DNA of 64,000 nt, from contig NZ_JAERSG010000002.1 of assembly GCF_016735675.1 (NCBI RefSeq), positions 620,001 to 684,000 of the forward strand, given 5' to 3'. Shown in pieces: positions 58,025 through 64,000 of this stretch. This stretch comes from Nocardioides baculatus. Its GTDB lineage: Bacteria; Actinomycetota; Actinomycetes; Propionibacteriales; Nocardioidaceae. A program made the translations under genes and the position numbers. Position 1 is the first letter of the stretch; every line of letters begins with the position of its first letter. The notes beneath the pieces are model-generated. The model made no database searches, was not told the origin of the DNA, and saw only the letters and a program-made list of their open reading frames with translations.

Positions 58025-58959
58025 GTGGCGAGCTCGCGTCCGGTGAGCTCGAGGAAGACGTCCTCCAGGTTGCGCTGACCGAGGTTGAGCGTCTCGGGCA
58101 GGACGTCGTGCTCCTCGCACCAGCGGGAGACCCGGCCGAGGGTCATCGAGTCGGCCGGTCCGTGGATCAGCATGCTGACCTCGTCGAGCTGGCGGACCTC
58201 GGTGTCGGGGCCGAGCTCGGCACGCAGCGACTCGGGTGCGCCGTCCGGGAAGGGGCGGTTGACGACCAGCCGGATGGTCGCGGAGCGGCCCTCGCGGGTC
58301 AGCTCGCCGGGCGTCCCGCTCGCGATGACGCGCCCGCGGTCGATGATGTGGATCCGGTCGGCGAGGTGCTCGGCCTCGTCCATGTGGTGGGTCGTGAGCA
58401 CGACGGTCACGCCGTCCGCGCGCACCTCCTCGAGCAGCTCCCACGTCGTACGCCGCGCGGCCGGGTCCATGCCCGCGGTCGGCTCGTCGACGAAGACCAG
58501 CTCGGGTCGACCGACGAGGGCGATCGCCAGGCCGAGCCGCTGCTGCTGGCCGCCCGAGAGGCGGCGGTAGGGCGTACGCCCGCAGTCGGCCAGGCCGAGC
58601 CGCTCGCCGAGCATCGCCGTGTCGAGCGGGTGCGCGTGCAGCGAGGCCATGTGCTCGAGCATCTCGTGGGCGCGCACGCCGCTCCACGCACCACCGGCCT
58701 GCAGCATCACGCCGATGCGGGGCAGGAGGTCGGCGCGGTCGCGCTGCGGGTCGAGCCCGAGCACGCGGACGGTCCCCTGCTGCGGGACGCGGTAGCCCTC
58801 GCAGGTCTCGAGCGTGGTGGTCTTCCCGGCGCCGTTGGGACCGAGGACGGCGGTGATCGACCCGCGGGCCACCTCGAGCGAGAGCCCGTCGACAGCGACC
58901 TTGTCGCCGTAGCGCATCACCAGCCCGTCGACCGTGACGGCAGGCGTAGCGGTGGACAC
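58021..58959 (-). CDS. ABC transporter ATP-binding protein
   Basis: 312-residue ATPase with Walker A LGPNGAGKTTTLETCEG. The signature is RLSGGQQQRLGLAIAL, Walker B is LVFVDEPTAGMDP and the switch is LTTHHMDEAEHLADRI. The C-terminal domain (about 220-312) is of the drug/lipid exporter (DrrA/CcmA-like) type. It is the first gene of the operon with the permease and ctaA. The 235-bp gap to the divergent subtilase has TTGTGTGA twice (59060, 59108) and no gene. Confidence 0.92.
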   Translation of the reverse strand: MSTATPAVTVDGLVMRYGDKVAVDGLSLEVARGSITAVLGPNGAGKTTTLETCEGYRVPQQGTVRVLGLDPQRDRADLLPRIGVMLQAGGAWSGVRAHEMLEHMASLHAHPLDTAMLGERLGLADCGRTPYRRLSGGQQQRLGLAIALVGRPELVFVDEPTAGMDPAARRTTWELLEEVRADGVTVVLTTHHMDEAEHLADRIHIIDRGRVIASGTPGELTREGRSATIRLVVNRPFPDGAPESLRAELGPDTEVRQLDEVSMLIHGPADSMTLGRVSRWCEEHDVLPETLNLGQRNLEDVFLELTGRELAT

Positions 58960-59194
58960 CCGGTCAGTCTAGGGAGAGCTTCGCGATGTCCCTCGTCCGC
59001 GTCGACGAGACGGTCGTCACCCGGGCCCTTACACCCGCAGCAGTCGGTTTCGCATCCTTTTGTGTGAAGTTCTCGCCCGGCCCCTTGACTGGTCGGCTGC
59101 GATGGCCTTGTGTGAGTTGGCCCACGCGCGTCGAGACCCGGCGACTGGGCGAGCTGGCGAGCTGGTCGCCAGCGCCATCCCCCGGAGGAATTAC

Positions 59195-62100
59195 GTGTCG
59201 ATCCACCTGACCGGGCGAGCCGCGCGACGCGGTCTCGCCGTCCTGACCACAGCCGCCGTGGTGTGCGGCGTGGCAGCAGGCGTTCCCAGCGCCAACGCCG
59301 CCACCAAGAAGAACGACCGCTCCATCGCCACCCGGACCGCCCCCAAGGCCTCCACCCTCGACGCCGGTCGCTACGTCGTCGTGCTCAACGACGCCGCCGC
59401 CGCGCGCTACGACGGAGGCGTCGCCGGTCTGAAGGCGACCGCGGCTGCGCCCGGGAAGTCCTTCGACGCCCGGTCGGACAAGGTCACCGCCTACCAGGCA
59501 TACCTGACGAAGCGCCAGAACAGCATCGCCTCCCGCGTCGGTGCCGACGTGATGACGCGCTCGACGCTCGCCGCCAGCTCGTTCACCTCGCGCCTGACCG
59601 GCAAGCAGGCCACCGAGCTCTCGCAGTCCAAGGACGTCCTGATGGTCGTCAAGGACACGGCCTTCAGCCTCGACACGTACGCGTCCCCGACGTTCCTCGG
59701 GCTGGAGTCCGCGCCCGGAACCGGCACGGGCGGGGTCTGGCAGCAGCAGGGCGGCGTCGCCAAGGCCGGCGCCGGCACCGTGGTCGGCATCCTCGACTCG
59801 GGCATCTGGCCCGAGTCCGGCTCGTTCGCCGGCACCAAGATCGGCCGCAACCCGACCAGCGGATCCAGCCCCTACCGCAAGGGCAACCAGATCTTCTTCA
59901 AGAAGGCGGACGGCTCGACCTTCGTCGGCGAGTGCGAGCCCGGCGAGAAGTGGAACGTCGACGACTGCAACAGCAAGCTCATCGGTGCCCGCTACTACCC
60001 CGAGGCCTTCCTCGACAGCGTCAAGCCGCAGGACCGCTACGCGAACGAGTACATCTCGACCCGTGACGGTGACGGACACGGCTCCCACACCGCCAGCACC
60101 GCCGCCGGCAACTTCGGCGTCCCCGCGTCGGTCGAGGGCCGGAAGTTCGGCAACGTGAGTGGCATGGCTCCTGCCGCCAAGATCGCGGCCTACAAGGTCT
60201 GCTTCAGCGACAACGACCCCGACACGGGCGGGTGCTACACCTCCTCGACGCTGGACGCGGTCGACGACGCGATCCTCGACGGCGTCGACGTCATCAACTA
60301 CTCGATCTCGGGAGCGACCGACACAGTCGTCGACGCGGTGGAGTTTGCCTTCCTCGGCGCAGCCGATGCAGGAATCTTTGTTGCCGCCTCGGCCGGCAAC
60401 AGCGGACCGACCGCGTCGACCGTCGCCCACAACAGCCCGTGGATCACCACGGTGGCGGCGTCGACGCACGTGAACTACGAGAACACCGTGGTCCTCGGCA
60501 ACGGCCAGAAGGTCAAGGGCGCGTCGATCGCGGACTCGCCGGTGCCGTCGACCCCGCTGGTGAGCTCCACGCTCGCCGGCGTCGCCGGTGCGGACGCCAC
60601 CGCCCTGAACCTCTGCGGTCCCAACACCCTCGACCCGGCGAAGGTCACCGGCAAGATGGTCCTCTGCGTGCGTGGCACCTACGACCGCGTGGCCAAGAGC
60701 GCCGAGGTCAAGCGGGCCGGCGGTGTGGCCATGATCCTGGCCAACGCGACCACCGGCAGCCTCGACGCCGACTTCCACTCGGTGCCGACGGTCCACATCG
60801 ACGACACGTCGGGCGCGGTCCAGGCCTACAGCAAGACCGCCGGCGCCACGGCGGCGTTCGAGCTCGGCAACAACGTCAGTCCCACGCCGATCCCGCAGAT
60901 CGCCGGGTTCTCCTCGCGCGGTCCGGCCGTCGCCAACAGCTCCGACGTCATCAAGCCCGACATCTCGGCCCCCGGTGTCAGCGTGCTCGCAGCGGTGGCC
61001 CCGCCGTCGGGCGGTGGTCGCAGCTTCGACCTCTACTCCGGTACGTCGATGTCGAGCCCGCACGTCGCGGGCCTCGCCGCCTTCATCATGGGCAAGAACC
61101 CGACATGGACGCCGATGATGGTCAAGTCGGCCATGATGACGACGGCCTACGACCTCAAGAACGCGGACGGCTCGGACAACACCAACCCGTTCGACGAGGG
61201 TGCCGGACACGTGGACCCGAAGAAGTTCTTCGACCCCGGCCTGGTCGTCACTTCCGGCACGGCCGAGTGGCTGAGCTTCTTCGAGGGTCAGGGCTACGAC
61301 TTCGGCCCGACCGTCTCGCCGATGGCCGCAACGGACCTCAACATCCCGTCGATGGCCAAGGGCCAGGTCACCTCCAGCGTCACGATCAAGCGCACGTTCA
61401 CCGCACTGAAGGCCGGCACGTGGAGCGTCGCGGCCACGGTGCCCGGCTTCGACGTGAAGATCGACAAGCCGACGATCACCTTGGCGAAGGACGCCTCCGC
61501 GACGGTGACGTACACCTTCACCCGTACGGACGCGTTGCTCGGAAAGTTCTCGACCGGCTTCGCCACTCTGACGCCCGCGGGCGGCGGCAACGTCGTCCGG
61601 CTCCCGGTCGCGCTGCGGCCGGTGGCCGTCGCGGCTCCGGCCGAGGTCAAGGGCACCGGTGCCGCCGGCAGCGCCAAGGTCGACATCACGGCGGGCTTCA
61701 CCGGTGACCTGGACGTCACGACCAGCGGTCTGGCCAAGGCGGTCACCAACGCGGGCACGCTCGCCGTGGGCGCCGCCTACACCGAGAAGGTCACGATCGC
61801 AGCGGGCACGAAGTTCGCCCGCTTCGACGTGGATGCCACCAACGACGGGGCCGACCTCGACCTCTACGTCTACCGCCTGAACGCGGCCGGTCAGCCGGTT
61901 GCGCTCGCCGGGCAGTCGGCGACGGGCTCGGCGGACGAGCGCGTGACGCTCACCAACCCGACCGCGGCCGACTACCTGGTCGAGGTCGACGGCTACGCCG
62001 CAGCCAGCGGCGAGAGCGGCATCGCCTACCGCTACGACCGGTACGTGGTCACCGGCGCCACCACGCTCGGCGGATTCGCGGCCGACCCCAACCCGGTGCC

Positions 62101-62230
62101 GGTGGTCCAGGGCCAGCCCACGTCGTTCAACGCGGTCTGGTCCGGGCTCGACCCGGCGGCTCGCTACCTCGGCGTGCTGGAGTACGAAGGTGCGCTCGCG
62201 CCGACGTTCGTCACGGTGACCGTGCCGTGA
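59195..62230 (+). CDS. Secreted subtilisin-like serine protease (S8)
   Basis: 1011-residue exported subtilase. It has a signal peptide (about 1-33) and an I9-like propeptide (about 48-150, RYVVVLNDAAAARY). The catalytic Asp201 is in GILDSGIWPESGSF, His295 in GDGHGSHTASTAAG and Ser618 in YSGTSMSSPHVAGLAAF. An inserted PA domain (about 450-570) lies between His and Ser. A plant-type Fn3-like region and a pre-peptidase-like C-terminal domain (DADLDLYVYRLN-like) follow. The GTG at 59195 has CGGAGGAA 5 nt upstream. It ends at a strong terminator. Confidence 0.95.
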   Translation: MSIHLTGRAARRGLAVLTTAAVVCGVAAGVPSANAATKKNDRSIATRTAPKASTLDAGRYVVVLNDAAAARYDGGVAGLKATAAAPGKSFDARSDKVTAYQAYLTKRQNSIASRVGADVMTRSTLAASSFTSRLTGKQATELSQSKDVLMVVKDTAFSLDTYASPTFLGLESAPGTGTGGVWQQQGGVAKAGAGTVVGILDSGIWPESGSFAGTKIGRNPTSGSSPYRKGNQIFFKKADGSTFVGECEPGEKWNVDDCNSKLIGARYYPEAFLDSVKPQDRYANEYISTRDGDGHGSHTASTAAGNFGVPASVEGRKFGNVSGMAPAAKIAAYKVCFSDNDPDTGGCYTSSTLDAVDDAILDGVDVINYSISGATDTVVDAVEFAFLGAADAGIFVAASAGNSGPTASTVAHNSPWITTVAASTHVNYENTVVLGNGQKVKGASIADSPVPSTPLVSSTLAGVAGADATALNLCGPNTLDPAKVTGKMVLCVRGTYDRVAKSAEVKRAGGVAMILANATTGSLDADFHSVPTVHIDDTSGAVQAYSKTAGATAAFELGNNVSPTPIPQIAGFSSRGPAVANSSDVIKPDISAPGVSVLAAVAPPSGGGRSFDLYSGTSMSSPHVAGLAAFIMGKNPTWTPMMVKSAMMTTAYDLKNADGSDNTNPFDEGAGHVDPKKFFDPGLVVTSGTAEWLSFFEGQGYDFGPTVSPMAATDLNIPSMAKGQVTSSVTIKRTFTALKAGTWSVAATVPGFDVKIDKPTITLAKDASATVTYTFTRTDALLGKFSTGFATLTPAGGGNVVRLPVALRPVAVAAPAEVKGTGAAGSAKVDITAGFTGDLDVTTSGLAKAVTNAGTLAVGAAYTEKVTIAAGTKFARFDVDATNDGADLDLYVYRLNAAGQPVALAGQSATGSADERVTLTNPTAADYLVEVDGYAAASGESGIAYRYDRYVVTGATTLGGFAADPNPVPVVQGQPTSFNAVWSGLDPAARYLGVLEYEGALAPTFVTVTVP

Positions 62231-62273
62231 CCTGAGCACCAGCAGCACCACCAGCACGACCAGCTCGACCTGT

Positions 62274-62309
62274 CGGCGGGCGTGACTCCTCCAGGTGTCA
62301 CGCCCGTCG
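62274..62309 (+). terminator. 13-bp stem-loop after the subtilase gene
   Basis: CGGCGGGCGTGAC (62274-62286) pairs with GTCACGCCCGTCG (62297-62309) with one G-U pair and a 10-nt loop. It lies 43 bp past the protease stop and separates it from the suf promoter. Confidence 0.75.
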
Positions 62310-62362
62310 GCGCGTCCGGGGGACGCACTTAGGCGACCCTTGCTTGAATGCCGGGAAGCATT

Positions 62363-62379
62363 AACGACACACTGTCGTT
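62363..62379. promoter_or_regulatory. SufR operator-like inverted repeat
   Basis: AACGACA-CAC-TGTCGTT is a perfect 7-3-7 inverted repeat directly upstream of sufR. It overlaps a plausible promoter: TTGCTT at 62340-62345 and TAACGA at 62362-62367 with 16-bp spacing. It is positioned for autorepression by SufR of the sufR-sufB operon. The assignment rests on symmetry and position. Confidence 0.65.
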
Positions 62380-62400
62380 GTGGAATTCGTGAGGACACCG

Positions 62401-63102
62401 GTGGCACAGCGTGAGGGCGACGCCCCCACGCGTGACCGCGTGGCCCGCACGATCCTCGAGAACGGCCCGTCCACGGCCGCTGACCTGGCGGTCGCGCTCG
62501 ACCTCACCCCGGCCGCTGTACGACGTCACCTCGACCACCTCGCCGCCGAGGGCGTCGTGGAGTCGCGCGACCAGAAGGTCTACGGCGCCCGCGGCCGCGG
62601 TCGTCCGGCGAAGGTGTTCGCCCTGACCGAGTCCGGACGCGACAGCTTCGACCAGCAGTACGACGACCTCGCCGTGCAGGCGATGCGCTTCCTCGCCGAG
62701 ACCCAGGGCGAGGACGCCGTCCTCGAGTTCGCCCGCCGGCGGGTGGCGTTCGTCGAGCGCGACTACGCCGCGGTGACCGAGCTGGACCCCGACCTCAGCC
62801 CGGCCGAGGCGCTGGCCAGGGTGTTCACCCAGAACGGCTACGCCGCCTCGGTGCGTGACCTGCCGGCAGCCAACGGGCAGAGCGTGGGGGAGCAGCTGTG
62901 CCAGCAGCACTGCCCGGTCTCCCACGTCGCCCACGAGTTCCCCCAGCTGTGCGAGGCCGAGACCGAGGCGATCGCCGCGGTGCTCGGCACCCACGTCCAG
63001 CGGCTGGCGACCATCGCCCACGGCGACGGCGTCTGCACCACGTGCATCCCCCAGATCACCAAGCCTGCACCACAGCCCGCACCAATGAAGGAGAAGGCAT
63101 GA
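62401..63102 (+). CDS. sufR: Fe-S cluster-sensing repressor SufR
   Basis: 233-residue ArsR/DeoR-like winged-helix regulator controlling the suf operon. The wHTH is [26 protein letters not shown] (about 22-48). The cluster-binding cysteines are Cys167, Cys171 and Cys184 in [18 protein letters not shown], plus a late CTTC pair (Cys212, Cys215). The GTG at 62401 has GTGAGG 6 nt upstream; a GTG at 62380 would overlap the operator and leave almost no leader. Its stop overlaps the sufB start (ATGA). Confidence 0.9.
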   Translation: MAQREGDAPTRDRVARTILENGPSTAADLAVALDLTPAAVRRHLDHLAAEGVVESRDQKVYGARGRGRPAKVFALTESGRDSFDQQYDDLAVQAMRFLAETQGEDAVLEFARRRVAFVERDYAAVTELDPDLSPAEALARVFTQNGYAASVRDLPAANGQSVGEQLCQQHCPVSHVAHEFPQLCEAETEAIAAVLGTHVQRLATIAHGDGVCTTCIPQITKPAPQPAPMKEKA

Positions 63103-64000
63103 CCTCCATCGAAGAGCTCAACCCGTCGCTCAAGGGCATCGGCAACTACGAGTTCGGCTGGTCCGACTCCGACACCGCCGGTGCGACCGCGACGCGCGGC
63201 CTCAACGAGGACGTCGTGCGCGACATCTCGTCGAAGAAGTCCGAGCCGCAGTGGATGCTCGACCTGCGCCTGAAGGGCCTCAAGCTCTTTCACCGCAAGC
63301 CCATGCCCACGTGGGGCTCGGACCTGTCGACGATCGACTTCGACAACATCAAGTACTTCGTGCGCTCCTCGGAGAAGCAGGCCACCTCGTGGGAGGAGCT
63401 GCCCGAGGACATCAAGAACACCTACGACAAGCTCGGCATCCCGGAGGCGGAGAAGCAGCGCCTCGTGGCCGGCGTCGCCGCGCAGTACGAGTCCGAGGTC
63501 GTCTACCACTCGATCCGCGAGGACCTCGAGGAGAAGGGCGTCATCTTCGTCGACACCGACACCGCGCTGAAGGAGCACGAGGACCTCTTCAAGGAGTACT
63601 TCGGCACCGTCATCCCGGTCGGTGACAACAAGTTCGCCGCGCTCAACACCTCGGTGTGGTCGGGCGGCTCGTTCATCTACGTGCCGAAGGGTGTGCACGT
63701 CGACATCCCGCTCCAGGCCTACTTCCGGATCAACACCGAGAACATGGGCCAGTTCGAGCGGACGCTGATCATCGTCGACGAGGACGCCTACGTGCACTAC
63801 GTCGAGGGCTGCACCGCGCCGATCTACTCCTCGGACTCGCTGCACTCCGCCGTCGTGGAGATCATCGTCAAGAAGGGCGGCCGCTGCCGCTACACGACCA
63901 TCCAGAACTGGTCCAATAACGTCTACAACCTCGTCACCAAGCGCGCGACCTGCGAGGCCGGCGCGACGATGGAGTGGGTCGACGGCAACATCGGCTCCAA
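63099..64000 (+). CDS. sufB: Fe-S cluster assembly protein SufB (partial, runs off the end)
   Basis: The first 300 or so residues of SufB, scaffold component of the SufBCD complex. Reading from the ATG at 63099: [79 protein letters not shown] and [19 protein letters not shown], all standard family blocks. The C-terminal part is beyond the window. The ATG lies in the sufR stop and has AAGGAGAAGGC upstream. sufD, sufC and sufS are expected next. Confidence 0.97.
   Translation, partial: MTSIEELNPSLKGIGNYEFGWSDSDTAGATATRGLNEDVVRDISSKKSEPQWMLDLRLKGLKLFHRKPMPTWGSDLSTIDFDNIKYFVRSSEKQATSWEELPEDIKNTYDKLGIPEAEKQRLVAGVAAQYESEVVYHSIREDLEEKGVIFVDTDTALKEHEDLFKEYFGTVIPVGDNKFAALNTSVWSGGSFIYVPKGVHVDIPLQAYFRINTENMGQFERTLIIVDEDAYVHYVEGCTAPIYSSDSLHSAVVEIIVKKGGRCRYTTIQNWSNNVYNLVTKRATCEAGATMEWVDGNIGS

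Noticed and set aside
59060..59115. TTGTGTGA repeated upstream of the subtilase as an operator pair
   Set aside because: The shared core is only 8 bases, spacing of 48 bp is not clearly in phase, and no symmetry supports it.
58964..62407. Long minus-strand open frame opposite the subtilase
   Set aside because: It is a complement artefact of a GC-rich gene; the plus strand has the full S8 triad and a strong ribosome binding site.

Overview
The window is a high-GC (about 70 %) actinobacterial chromosome segment. Its gene content (RbpA, WhiA, OpcA, a mycothiol-type maleylpyruvate isomerase-family protein, a CGAAC-N4-GTTCG LexA box, many GTG starts) and its gene order point to a Nocardioides-like member of the Nocardioidaceae. 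The genus is an inference; no rRNA gene is present. No tRNA, CRISPR array or prophage was recognised.

Layout. 0.1-14.8 kb: mixed, mostly single genes: tryptophan 2,3-dioxygenase, a cold-shock-domain protein, an AlkA-type glycosylase, a phospholipase D-family protein, uvrB, membrane and secreted proteins, a hemerythrin-like protein, an ion channel-like protein, two Mce-associated-like proteins and a TrxR-like ferredoxin-NADP reductase. 14.9-18.6 kb: a tightly overlapping glycosyltransferase / methyltransferase / terpenoid-toroid-like protein cluster with a convergent second methyltransferase. 18.6-28.8 kb: hydrolases, kinase-like proteins, an M43-type protease, three sulfotransferase-fold genes, cytochrome b561, a thioredoxin-rhodanese fusion, and a coupled metallo-beta-lactamase / DinB-like pair. 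29-36.9 kb: uvrA with an SOS box, a Rieske lipoprotein, a secreted metalloprotease and uvrC.

36.9-54.3 kb is the conserved actinobacterial core: uvrC-rapZ-yvcK-whiA, then gap-pgk-tpiA-secG-rbpA (plus strand), facing the pentose phosphate operon tkt-tal-pgi-zwf-opcA-pgl (minus strand), and ctaB. Together these cover lower glycolysis, both branches of the pentose phosphate pathway, export and RNA polymerase control. 54.4-56.3 kb: a secreted triple-repeat protein coupled to a sortase-like protein. 56.3-59 kb: heme A synthase and an ABC transporter in one overlapping operon. 59.2-62.2 kb: a large subtilase. 62.4 kb to the end: sufR and the 5' part of sufB.

The most unusual structure is at 43,754-44,945, between the convergent 3' ends of rbpA and pgl. 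A single gene coding for a winged-helix plus PD-(D/E)XK-like (DUF559-type) protein is bracketed by three 32-bp-period iterons on each side, in inverted orientation, with a 19-bp perfect terminal match. It looks like a compact one-gene element inserted into an otherwise conserved block.
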